Shown here one piece after another: positions 27,627 to 34,815 of a DNA stretch of 64,000 nt. The notes beneath the pieces were generated by a model. The model did no database searches, was not told the origin of the DNA, and was given only the letters and a program-made list of their open reading frames with translations. The DNA lies in NCBI RefSeq assembly GCF_001424875.1, contig NZ_LMCT01000012.1, positions 441,864-505,863 on the forward strand. Reading direction: 5' to 3'. The number at the start of each line of letters is the position of its first letter. The stretch's first letter is position 1. The position numbers and the translations under genes were made by a program. This DNA is from Kitasatospora sp. Root107. GTDB lineage: Bacteria > Actinomycetota > Actinomycetes > Streptomycetales > Streptomycetaceae.

Positions 27627-28886
27627 TCACCAGGTGACCGGGAGCGCGTGCAGTCCGAAGACCACCGAGTCGTACTTGAACGGGAGTTCGTCCACGTCGA
27701 CCGCGAGCTGCAGGGTGGGGATGCGGCGGAAGAGGGTCTCGAAGACGACCTCCAGCTCCAGGCGCGACAGGTTCTGCGCCAGGCACTGGTGCGGCCCGTA
27801 GCCGAAGGCGACGTGGTGCCGGTCGCCGCGCAGCAGGTCCAGCTCGCCCGGGTTCTCGAAGACCTCGGGGTCGTGGTTGGCGGCGTAGACGGAGGCGATC
27901 ACACCCTCACCGGCCCGGATCGTCACACCACCGATCTCGACGTCCTCCAGCGCCACCCGGGCCGCGCCGATGTCGGTGATCGAGTAGAACCGCAGCATCT
28001 CCTCGATGGCCAGCGGGATGCGCTCCTTCGGCTCCGCCATGACCGCCGCGCGCTGCTCGGGGTTGGTGAGGAAGGTGTAGACGCCGAGGGAGATCAGCCC
28101 GGCGCTGGAGTCGTGGCCGGCGAACAGCAGCAGGTGCGCGAGAGCGGAAAGGCCCTCGAAGTTGACCTCGCCGTGCTCTTCCCGCTGCTGGATGATCTGA
28201 CGGCTCAGCAGGTCGTCACCGGGATTCTCGGCTTTGCTCGCAATGAGCTCGTCCATGAATTTGCGCAGCGTCTTGGAAATCTCGAAGCGCTCTTCCCAGG
28301 TGACCCCCTTCGCCAGAATCCTGGAGGTGAGGTCACGGAAATAGGGCTGCTGCTCCAGCGGTGCCCCGACGAGTTCCGCGACCATCATGGCCGGCACCGG
28401 GTGGCCGATCCACTTCACCAGGTCGGCGGGCTGGGGCTGCTTCAGGAGCTCGTCGATCGCGTCGTCGACGATCTCCTGGATGCGCGGCCGCATGGTGGCG
28501 ACCCTGCGCACGGAGAACTCGCTGATCACCGGGCGGCGGGCGTCGTTGTGCTCCTTGCCGTCCATGCTCAGCATGAACTTCGGCTGCCGGGAGAGGCCCT
28601 CGCGCTGACCGGGGGCCAGGATCGGGAATCCGGGGGCGAGCCGGTCCGCGCTGAACCGGGGGTCGGCGAGAACCGAGCGGACGTCCTCGTAACGGGTGAG
28701 CATCCAGGCCGGGTTTCCGTCCTGCATGCGCACCTTCTTGGGGCGCTCACCGTTTCGGACCTCCTCGTACACGGGAGGCGCCGAATAAGGGCATGTCCGG
28801 GTTACCGGATACGTCGGAAGGTCCGCCGCTTCGGCGGCAGTTCCGAGCGCGTCGTTCACATTGTCGACAGTGGGAGTCTGGCTCAC
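27627..28886 (-). CDS. Cytochrome P450, CYP105-like
   Basis: A 419-residue soluble monooxygenase. The heme ligand is Cys368 in FGYGPHQCLAQNLSR. The ExxR motif is Glu296-Arg299 (EMLR). The I-helix oxygen-activation motif is AGHDS (256-260), where most P450s have A-G-x-x-T, so Thr is replaced by Ser260. The N-terminus (YPVTRTCPYSAPPVYEEVR) resembles CYP105-type enzymes, which commonly pair with small ferredoxins. It leads the PKS operon and probably hydroxylates or oxidatively couples the aromatic product. It starts at GTG 28886, with GAGAGGGA 6 nt upstream and candidate regulator repeats before it. Confidence 0.94.
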   Translation of the reverse strand: MSQTPTVDNVNDALGTAAEAADLPTYPVTRTCPYSAPPVYEEVRNGERPKKVRMQDGNPAWMLTRYEDVRSVLADPRFSADRLAPGFPILAPGQREGLSRQPKFMLSMDGKEHNDARRPVISEFSVRRVATMRPRIQEIVDDAIDELLKQPQPADLVKWIGHPVPAMMVAELVGAPLEQQPYFRDLTSRILAKGVTWEERFEISKTLRKFMDELIASKAENPGDDLLSRQIIQQREEHGEVNFEGLSALAHLLLFAGHDSSAGLISLGVYTFLTNPEQRAAVMAEPKERIPLAIEEMLRFYSITDIGAARVALEDVEIGGVTIRAGEGVIASVYAANHDPEVFENPGELDLLRGDRHHVAFGYGPHQCLAQNLSRLELEVVFETLFRRIPTLQLAVDVDELPFKYDSVVFGLHALPVTW

Positions 28887-28934
28887 GAATAGTCCCTCTC
28901 AGTGGGAACCGGCTCGTTATCGGGCGTCCCGGAA

Positions 28935-28978
28935 AACATAGGCTCGGCACCCGTCGCGGAGTGTCCAGGAAGTGTCAA
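28935..28978 (-). promoter_or_regulatory. 11-bp-spaced heptads and -10 of the PKS operon promoter
   Basis: On the minus strand TTGACAC (28978-28972), TGGACAC (28967-28961) and weaker CGACGGG (28956-28950) recur at exactly 11 bp. Nine nt later comes TATGTT (28940-28935), a fair -10. This geometry is that of SARP or OmpR/PhoP-class activator sites overlapping the -35 region. The transcript would start about 42 nt before the P450 GTG. Confidence 0.55.
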
Positions 28979-29048
28979 CTCTTCGCGCAGAACATGTCAG
29001 GCACCGCTCTCCCACCCCATGGGTTCAGTAGTACAGAAAGTGAAGTCA

Positions 29049-29070
29049 TTGCACTTACGTACCGAGTGTG
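29049..29070 (+). promoter_or_regulatory. Candidate TetR operator before the FAD monooxygenase
   Basis: TTGCACTT, 6 nt, then CGAGTGTG, containing CACT-N9-AGTG. It matches 18 of 22 positions of a site at 30963-30984. TTGCAC may also be the -35. It lies in the leader, ruling out the GTG at 29068 as start. Confidence 0.6.
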
Positions 29071-29115
29071 GTTTTGTTGGAGCGTCGGACTACCAGCTTC
29101 GAAAGGGGACGCCCA

Positions 29116-30273
29116 GTGCAGTCGGCCGGGTACCCGCGGATCGCGATCGTCGGCTCGGGCTTGGGAGGGCTGGCCTGCGCACGCGTGCTGCAGGCGCACG
29201 GGGTGTCCGTGTCCGTCTTCGAACGGGAACCGGAAGGTGGCGCGCGGCCGCAGCGGGGCAGCGTCCAGCTCCGCGCCGACCTGGGGCAGGCCGCGCTCGC
29301 GGCGGCCCGGCTGACCGATCGGTTCCGCGCCTCCTGTCGGCCGGCCGGCCGGGAGCTGCGGGTCTTCGACCCCTTCACCGCCGCGCTGCTGCACCACGAT
29401 CCGCCGCCCGACCGGCCGGGCCCGGAGTCAGCGGAGGGGTCGGCGGAGGGGTGGGCCGAGGAGCAGAACGCGGTGATCGACCGCGGGCGGCTGCGGGCCC
29501 TCCTGCTGGACTCCCTCGACGTGCGGACGGTGTCCTGGCGGCACTTCGTCGTCGACGTCACCGAGCGCAGCGGCGGCCGGTGGCGACTGCACTTCAGCGA
29601 CGGCCGCCGGGAGGACTACGACCTGGTCATCGGCGCCGACGGCGCCTGGTCCCGGGTGCGGGCACTGCTCTGCCGCGCCACGCCCGGCTATACGGGCGTC
29701 ATGTCGGTCGAGGCCGGCTGCGACGCGGTCGACACCCGCCATGTCGACCTCGCCTGGCTGGTGGGCGCCGGCACCCTGGTGGCGCGGGACACCGACCGCG
29801 TACTGCTCGCCCAGCGGGACGGCGGCGGCAGCGTCGGCCTGCACGCCGTCTTCCGCGCCCCCGAGAGCTGGTGGATCTCCTGCGGCCTGGCGGCCCGGAA
29901 CCAGGCCGTGCTGCGCAGTCAGCTGCTGGAGGTGTTCGACGGCTGGGACGAGCGGCTGCTGTACGCCCTCCGGAAGAGCGACGGAGTCCTCGTGGTGCGC
30001 CCGGTGTACGCACTGCCGGGGCCGCCCGCGTGGCGGCACGTCTCCGGGGTGACCCTGGTCGGGGAGGCGGCCCATCCGATCCAGCCGTTCGACCGGGGGG
30101 CGGATCTGGCGTTACGCGACGGCGCGGATCTCGCCCGGGCCGTCCTGGCGGCGGTCGCCGGCGACGACACGGCCGTCCTCGTCTACGAGTACGAGATGCG
30201 CTCGCGCGCCGCCTCGGCCGCCGAGGGCGCGGCGCGGCGGCTGCGCGCCCTCATGACCTCACCCGTCCCGTAG
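29116..30273 (+). CDS. FAD-dependent aromatic monooxygenase, TTA-containing
   Basis: A 385-residue flavoprotein of the PHBH/TetX group. It has the dinucleotide-binding motif IVGSGLGGLACARVL at the N-terminus, and the middle motif DLVIGADGAWSRVR. The C-terminal FAD motif is VGEAAHPIQPFDRGADLAL, where families usually read GDAAH...PFAGEGANLA. The Glu, Asp and Arg changes are unusual and may affect flavin contacts. It probably hydroxylates the polyketide. Codon 30112-30114 is TTA, so translation should depend on bldA tRNA. It starts at GTG 29116 with AAAGGGG upstream. It is divergent from the PKS operon, and its promoter shares an operator with the nearby exporter. Confidence 0.88.
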   Translation: MQSAGYPRIAIVGSGLGGLACARVLQAHGVSVSVFEREPEGGARPQRGSVQLRADLGQAALAAARLTDRFRASCRPAGRELRVFDPFTAALLHHDPPPDRPGPESAEGSAEGWAEEQNAVIDRGRLRALLLDSLDVRTVSWRHFVVDVTERSGGRWRLHFSDGRREDYDLVIGADGAWSRVRALLCRATPGYTGVMSVEAGCDAVDTRHVDLAWLVGAGTLVARDTDRVLLAQRDGGGSVGLHAVFRAPESWWISCGLAARNQAVLRSQLLEVFDGWDERLLYALRKSDGVLVVRPVYALPGPPAWRHVSGVTLVGEAAHPIQPFDRGADLALRDGADLARAVLAAVAGDDTAVLVYEYEMRSRAASAAEGAARRLRALMTSPVP

Positions 30274-30320
30274 CCGACGGGGCATGAGGAGTCGACGGGG
30301 CGTCAGAGAGCCGACGCGCC

Positions 30321-30917
30321 TCAGGCTTCCGGGCCGAACAGGCCCGCCCAGCCGCGCTCCAGCAGCTCGAAGGCGCCGCCCAGGACGCCCTGCGGATCGC
30401 CGTCGCGCCCTTCGAGCAGGCTCGGCGCCTCCAGCGCGAAGAGCGCCAGCGCCGCGCACCGCGCATCGTCGACGGGAACGCCGAGTTCCTCGGCGATGGC
30501 GTGCGCGACCGCGCTCTGGTGCCGCATCCACATCCGGTGCGCGTACTCGCGCAACGCCTGGGTGGAGTTGACCAGTTCGAGGAAGGCGATGACGCGCGGA
30601 TCGTCGGGCTCGGCATCGCTCCTGAGCCGCAGGATCACCTCGCGCAGGGCCGCCGGGATCGACTGACCCGGCGCGCGGTTGCGGACGGCACCCACCAGCA
30701 CCGCCTCGTTCGCGGCGTCCTCGTCGAAGACCAGCGCCTCCTTGCTGGCGAAGTGCTTGAAGAGGGTCGTGGTGGAGACGTCGGCCGCGTCCGCGATGTC
30801 CTTCACCCCGACCTTGTCGTACCCGCGCTCGAGGAAGAGCTCCAGCGCCGCATCGGCCAGCGCCTGGCGGGTGGCTGCCTTCTTCCGCTCACGGCGGCCC
30901 ATCACTGTGTCGGTCAT
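30321..30917 (-). CDS. TetR-family regulator beside DHA2 exporter
   Basis: A 198-residue repressor-type protein. The N-terminal helix-turn-helix (about 10-57) is RQALADAALELFLERGYDKVGVKDIADAADVSTTTLFKHFASKEAL, typical of TetR. The C-terminal region (about 80-195) is a ligand-binding helical domain. It is divergent from a DHA2 exporter gene, and a candidate operator lies between them. A near-identical operator also precedes the FAD monooxygenase gene, so it probably controls both, releasing on binding of a pathway product. Ligand and regulation are inferred. It starts at ATG 30917 and ends 47 nt from the convergent FAD gene. Confidence 0.9.
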   Translation of the reverse strand: MTDTVMGRRERKKAATRQALADAALELFLERGYDKVGVKDIADAADVSTTTLFKHFASKEALVFDEDAANEAVLVGAVRNRAPGQSIPAALREVILRLRSDAEPDDPRVIAFLELVNSTQALREYAHRMWMRHQSAVAHAIAEELGVPVDDARCAALALFALEAPSLLEGRDGDPQGVLGGAFELLERGWAGLFGPEA

Positions 30918-30962
30918 AGGTGGATCGTACCTCCAGGGTGCCTCACTCAAAACATTGCCTCG

Positions 30963-30984
30963 TTGCACTTTTGAATCGAGTGTG
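30963..30984 (+). promoter_or_regulatory. Candidate TetR operator before DHA2 exporter
   Basis: TTGCACTT, 6 nt, CGAGTGTG with CACT-N9-AGTG. It lies between the divergent TetR and exporter genes and is the sister of 29049-29070. Confidence 0.65.
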
Positions 30985-31087
30985 CTGTTCTGGTGGGGCA
31001 CGAGTGGCCGGACATCGCCACTCCCCGTGTCACCGCACTCCCCTCACCCTTCCGCACGCCTTCGGCGTCACCGAAAGGACGTCTGTC

Positions 31088-32707
31088 GTGTCTACGTCAT
31101 CCCCGACCTCTCCGGTCGGCGTGCCCCCCTCGGAGCCGGTCACCACGCCGGCCAACATCCGCTGGACCCTGCTCGGCGTGATGCTCGGAATGCTGCTGGC
31201 GATGCTCGACAACACGATCGTCAGCACCTCGATGCTGACGATCGTCGGCGACCTCGGCGGCCTGGACCACATCTCCTGGGTGGTGACCGCGTACGCGCTC
31301 GCCACCGCCGTCTCCACGCCCGTCTGGGGCAAGTGCGGTGACCTGTACGGGCGCAAGCACGCCTACCTCACGGCGATCGCGGTCTTCCTGATCGGTTCGG
31401 TCGCCTCCGGTGCCGCCCAGTCCATGTCGCAGCTGATCGCCTTCCGGGTGATCCAGGGCCTCGGCGCCGGCGGCCTGGCCTCGCTGGCCTTCGCCCTGAT
31501 CGGTTCGCTGGTCGCACCGCGCGAGCGCGGCCGCTACCAGGGCATGACCGCCACCGTGATGGCCGTGGGCACGGTCGGCGGGCCGCTGCTCGGCGGTCTG
31601 ATCACCGGTCACCTGGGGTGGCGCTGGGCGTTCTACGTCAACCTGCCCCTCGGCCTGGTCACGTTCGTCTGGTGCCAGGTCATGCTGAAGCTGCCCCGCC
31701 AGCGGACCAAGGCGAAGATCGACTGGCTCGGCATCGTCCTCATGACCATCACCATCAGCTCCGTCGTGCTGGCCGCGACCTGGGCCGGCAACACCTACGC
31801 CTGGGGTTCGTGGCAGATCATCGGCCTGTTCGCGACCGCCCTCGTCGGCCTGTTCGCCTTCGTCGCCTCGCAGAAGCGCGCACCCGAACCGGTGCTGCCG
31901 CTGCGGGTGTTCGCGACCGGCAACTACAAGATGGCCTCGATCATGGTCTGTGCCGCCGGCGCGGCCATGTTCGGCGCGACCCTGTACCTGCCGGTGTTCC
32001 AGCAGAGCGTGCAGGGCGCGGACGCGACCAGCTCCGGCCTGCTGCTGCTGCCGATGGTGGCGCCCATCGCCCTGGTGTCCAACATCGTCGGCAAGGTGAT
32101 GTCCCGCACCGGCAAGTACAAGATCTTCCCGATCGTGGGGTCGGCCTGCCTCTCCGTCGGCCTGTTCCTGCTGTCGACCATGGACACGGACACCTCCCGC
32201 CTCCTGACCAGCCTCTACATGGTCCTGGTCGGCGTCGGGTTGGGCTTCCTGATGCAGATGACCACGACCATCGCGCAGAACAGCGTCGAGATGAAGGACA
32301 TGGGCGTCGCCTCGGCGGGCGTCACCCTCTTCAGGACCATCGGCGGTTCGCTGGGCGTGGCCGTGTTCGGCTCCCTGTTCACCCGGGCCCTGGAGAACCA
32401 CCTGCCCGGCTCCGGCACGGGCGACTCCGACCTGGAGCTCAGCGCCTCCGCCCTGGCCGGCCTTCCGGCGGGCGCCCGGGACGCCTACCTGGGCGCGGTC
32501 GCCGAGGGCACCCAGAACATCTTCCTGGTCGCCGCCGTCATCTGCGCCGCAGCGTTCTTCGCGGCGCTCGCCGTCAAGGAGGTCCCGCTGCGCGGGAAGC
32601 CCGGCGGAGCACCTGGCCCGGGTCCGGCGGGGGCTGCAACGGTGGGTCCCCAGGCCGGGGCGTCGGCAACGTCGGCAGCAGTCCCGCCGGGACGGCCCAC
32701 GACGTGA
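31088..32707 (+). CDS. DHA2-family MFS drug exporter (first copy)
   Basis: A 539-residue 14-helix major facilitator. Motif A is GKCGDLYGRKHAYL after helix 2, and antiporter motif C-like glycines follow (GTVGGPLLGGLITGHLGWRWAFYVN). It should export the polyketide by proton exchange from the cytoplasmic membrane. The C-terminal tail is Pro/Gly/Ala-rich. It starts at GTG 31088 with GAAAGGA 8 nt upstream. It is controlled from the TetR intergenic region. It is closely related to the second DHA2 exporter at 37971-39542, suggesting duplication within the cluster. Confidence 0.93.
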   Translation: MSTSSPTSPVGVPPSEPVTTPANIRWTLLGVMLGMLLAMLDNTIVSTSMLTIVGDLGGLDHISWVVTAYALATAVSTPVWGKCGDLYGRKHAYLTAIAVFLIGSVASGAAQSMSQLIAFRVIQGLGAGGLASLAFALIGSLVAPRERGRYQGMTATVMAVGTVGGPLLGGLITGHLGWRWAFYVNLPLGLVTFVWCQVMLKLPRQRTKAKIDWLGIVLMTITISSVVLAATWAGNTYAWGSWQIIGLFATALVGLFAFVASQKRAPEPVLPLRVFATGNYKMASIMVCAAGAAMFGATLYLPVFQQSVQGADATSSGLLLLPMVAPIALVSNIVGKVMSRTGKYKIFPIVGSACLSVGLFLLSTMDTDTSRLLTSLYMVLVGVGLGFLMQMTTTIAQNSVEMKDMGVASAGVTLFRTIGGSLGVAVFGSLFTRALENHLPGSGTGDSDLELSASALAGLPAGARDAYLGAVAEGTQNIFLVAAVICAAAFFAALAVKEVPLRGKPGGAPGPGPAGAATVGPQAGASATSAAVPPGRPTT

Positions 32708-32723
32708 CCCCTCAAGAAATACT

Positions 32724-32751
32724 TTGACACGCCGACTGCGATCCATATCCT
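32724..32751 (+). promoter_or_regulatory. Strong sigma-70-like promoter TTGACA-N16-TATCCT
   Basis: TTGACA (32724-32729), 16 nt, TATCCT (32746-32751). It would give a leader of about 270 nt before the regulator start. Confidence 0.6.
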
Positions 32752-32861
32752 CCCGTAAGGCACGCCGGGACCCACGAATGGGAGTCTGTTTCCGGCCAAT
32801 CCACTGGCGCACGTTGATCACCGCCAGGCCGTATGTGAGGATAAAGACAGTCTCCTTAAAC

Positions 32862-32883
32862 GTCGATTTCAGACATAATCGAC
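32862..32883. promoter_or_regulatory. Inverted repeat GTCGATT-N8-AATCGAC
   Basis: Perfect 7-bp arms with an 8-nt spacer in the regulator leader. It has the size of a dimeric repressor or activator site. Confidence 0.5.
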
Positions 32884-32900
32884 TCCGCGTAAACAACCGC

Positions 32901-32930
32901 CGCGCGCGAACAACGGGGCTCGCGCGCGAA
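32901..32930 (+). repeat. Direct repeat CGCGCGCGAA, 20-bp period
   Basis: Identical 10-mers at 32901-32910 and 32921-32930. The period is two DNA turns. A related CGCGCGAAAA occurs at 33821-33830. Confidence 0.5.
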
Positions 32931-33028
32931 ACAGGAGCGCACCGCAGAGAAGTTTCTGATTGAACCATTGCGTCGCGGCTCGCGCCCGTCGCAGTGTTGA
33001 ACATGTAGGCATCGGGGGTGCCATAAAC

Positions 33029-33739
33029 ATGCGCAATGGCTTCATGCAGCCAACGACAGAGACGATCGAGGACATCGGCACGGACATCACGTGGCGTGTG
33101 CTCATCGTCGAGAGCGACAACCGGGACAGGGAGATCTTCGGACAGGGTTTGAGCTTCTACGGATGCAAGGTGAGTGCGGTCTCCACGGGACGGGAGGCGC
33201 TCGACGCCTTCCGGGAGGTCGACCTGGTACTGCTCGGCCTCGATCTGGCCGACCGGGACGGGCTGGAGGTCTGCCGGATGATCCGGGCCGCCTCGGACAC
33301 GCCGATCATCGCCATCACGGCCCGCGGGGCCGAACGGGACGCGGTCCTCGGGCTGCGGGCAGGCGCGGACGACTACGTGGTCAAGCCGTGCGGATCCCAC
33401 GAACTGGCCGCTCGGATCGACGCGGTGATGCGCCGGGTACGGGTCGGCCGGAATGCGGAACGTGTCATCGAACACGGTTCGCTGCGTATCGACACCGGCC
33501 GGCGCGAGGTGACGCTGAAGGACCGGACGATCAAGACCACCAAAAAGGAGTTCGAACTCCTCCACCTGTTGGCCTCCCATCCCGGCACCGTCCTCTCCCG
33601 GGAGACGATAATGCGGCAGGTCTGGGGCGACTCGTGGTCCAGAAGGACCATCGACACCCACGTCAGCAGCATCCGGACCAAACTCGGCCGGAATGACTGG
33701 ATCATCACCATACGCGGGGTCGGATTCATGATGGCCTGA
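33029..33739 (+). CDS. Orphan atypical OmpR-family response regulator, JadR1-like
   Basis: A 236-residue regulator with a receiver (about 22-138) and an OmpR winged helix (about 145-235: TTKKEFELLHLLASHPG, TIDTHVSSIRTKLG). The phospho-acceptor Asp is replaced: DLVLLGLDLADRDG has Gly70 where families have Asp. The acidic pocket reads VESD, with Ser29 for Asp. Switch Thr97 and Lys119 remain. No kinase gene is nearby. This matches the atypical regulators of angucycline clusters (JadR1, Aur1P, LanI), known or thought to sense pathway end products. It is the likely PKS activator. The start is ATG 33029 after GGGGGTG. Confidence 0.88.
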   Translation: MRNGFMQPTTETIEDIGTDITWRVLIVESDNRDREIFGQGLSFYGCKVSAVSTGREALDAFREVDLVLLGLDLADRDGLEVCRMIRAASDTPIIAITARGAERDAVLGLRAGADDYVVKPCGSHELAARIDAVMRRVRVGRNAERVIEHGSLRIDTGRREVTLKDRTIKTTKKEFELLHLLASHPGTVLSRETIMRQVWGDSWSRRTIDTHVSSIRTKLGRNDWIITIRGVGFMMA

Positions 33740-33820
33740 TCAGCCCCGAAAGCAGTATCAGGATTGCGCCCGCCATGCACCGAAAGAACGGACCCGGATA
33801 ATCCCGGGGTCGGCAGCGTG

Positions 33821-33830
33821 CGCGCGAAAA
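33821..33830 (+). promoter_or_regulatory. CGCGCGAAAA motif before the short-chain reductase
   Basis: Shares CGCGCGAA with the two repeats upstream of the orphan regulator. It lies 26 nt before the reductase ATG. Confidence 0.3.
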
Positions 33831-33855
33831 CGATAATTCGTCGAAGGGAATTGAA

Positions 33856-34596
33856 ATGGCCGACCTGACCGGAAAGGTCGCCCTGGTGACCGGGGCCAGC
33901 CGGGGTATCGGCGCCGCCACCGCCGAACGGCTCGCACGGGACGGTGCCGACGTGGTGCTGACCTACGCGAGCTCCCCCGACGACGCCTCGGAGGTGGCGC
34001 GGCGGATAGAGGCCACGGGGCGCAGGGCGACAGCGGTACGCGCTGACGCGGGTGACCCTGCTGCCGTCGCCGAGGCGGTCGAACGGACCGTCACGGAGTA
34101 CGGCCGGCTGGACATCCTGGTCAACAACGCCGGGATCCTTATGGGCGGCCCGCTGAAGGACATCTCGGAGGCGGAGGTGGACCGTATCCTCGCCGTGAAC
34201 CTGCGGGCCGCCTTCCTCGGCGCGCGCGCCGCGGAACCGCACCTCGGCGAGGGCGGGCGGATCATCAACATCGGCAGCGTCGGGGCCCACTGGTTCCCAC
34301 AGCCCGGCGGCGCCCTGTACGGCATGACGAAGTCGGCACTGATCGGCATGACCAAGGGGCTCGCCCGCGACTTCGGCCCCAAGGGCACCACGGTCAACCT
34401 GATCTCGCCCGGCCCGATCAGAACCGCGATGCTCGACGAGGACGGGCCGATGGACGTACCCCTCCTGCCGTTGACCGCCCTCGGCCGGTTCGGCGAGCCG
34501 GCCGAGGTGGCCTCGCTGATCGCCTTCCTGGCGAGCGACGAGGCGGCGTTCATCACCGGCGCCACCATCACCATCGACGGCGGCATCAGCCTGTGA
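33856..34596 (+). CDS. Short-chain dehydrogenase/reductase
   Basis: A 246-residue classical SDR. The cofactor motif is TGASRGIG (12-19), NNAG is at 90-93, and the catalytic residues are Ser141, Tyr155 and Lys159 (IGSVGAHWFPQPGGALYGMTK). The C-terminal TIDGGISL is FabG-like. It is a second reductase in the cluster and differs from the ActIII-like KR, so it may reduce a later ring carbonyl or quinone as a tailoring enzyme. It starts at ATG 33856 with GAAGGGA upstream. It follows the orphan regulator by 116 nt and is closed by a terminator. Confidence 0.9.
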   Translation: MADLTGKVALVTGASRGIGAATAERLARDGADVVLTYASSPDDASEVARRIEATGRRATAVRADAGDPAAVAEAVERTVTEYGRLDILVNNAGILMGGPLKDISEAEVDRILAVNLRAAFLGARAAEPHLGEGGRIINIGSVGAHWFPQPGGALYGMTKSALIGMTKGLARDFGPKGTTVNLISPGPIRTAMLDEDGPMDVPLLPLTALGRFGEPAEVASLIAFLASDEAAFITGATITIDGGISL

Positions 34597-34600
34597 CCGG

Positions 34601-34634
34601 GGGGCCCGCGGTCCGATCACGGACCTCGGGCCCC
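34601..34634 (+). terminator. Terminator after the short-chain reductase gene
   Basis: 15-bp stem with one mismatch (GGGGCCCG... at 34601-34615 and CGGACC... at 34620-34634) and an ATCA loop. Confidence 0.75.
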
Positions 34635-34703
34635 TGGACGGCAGGGCCTTCGGGCTCCACTCGGCAGCGGCCGACCCGAACACCCGTCAGACCCATGCAA
34701 ACT

Positions 34704-34718
34704 GACTGACCATCAGTC
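34704..34718. promoter_or_regulatory. Palindromic operator before the MMPL gene
   Basis: GACTGA-CCA-TCAGTC, perfect 6-bp arms and 3-nt centre, about 98 nt before the MMPL start. Size and symmetry suit a TetR-type repressor. Confidence 0.55.
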
Positions 34719-34815
34719 CACGGAGTGACCACTGCCTCCGCCAGGACCGCGTGCCTCCCGCTGCGCCCGCACCGGCTTCCCATCAAGTCCACGACCCGAA
34801 CGGAAGTATGCCTCC

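Larger units (their letters stand above)
32708..33028 (+). promoter_or_regulatory. Complex leader of the orphan response regulator
   Basis: 321 nt of lower GC than its surroundings with no convincing gene. It contains two promoter candidates (32724-32751; TTGATC-N17-GAGGAT at 32814-32842), an inverted repeat (32862-32883) and a 20-bp-spaced direct repeat (32901-32930). GGGGGTG at 33014-33020 is the ribosome-binding site. Confidence 0.55.

Noticed and set aside
28935-28978. SARP-regulated promoter requiring a SARP gene in the window
   Set aside because: The heptad spacing fits, but no SARP-family gene (winged helix plus BTAD) is present. I assign the site to an OmpR-type or distant regulator.
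31097-33661. Long minus-strand open frame over the exporter and orphan regulator
   Set aside because: Antisense to two genes with clear domains. The sequence has no family features.
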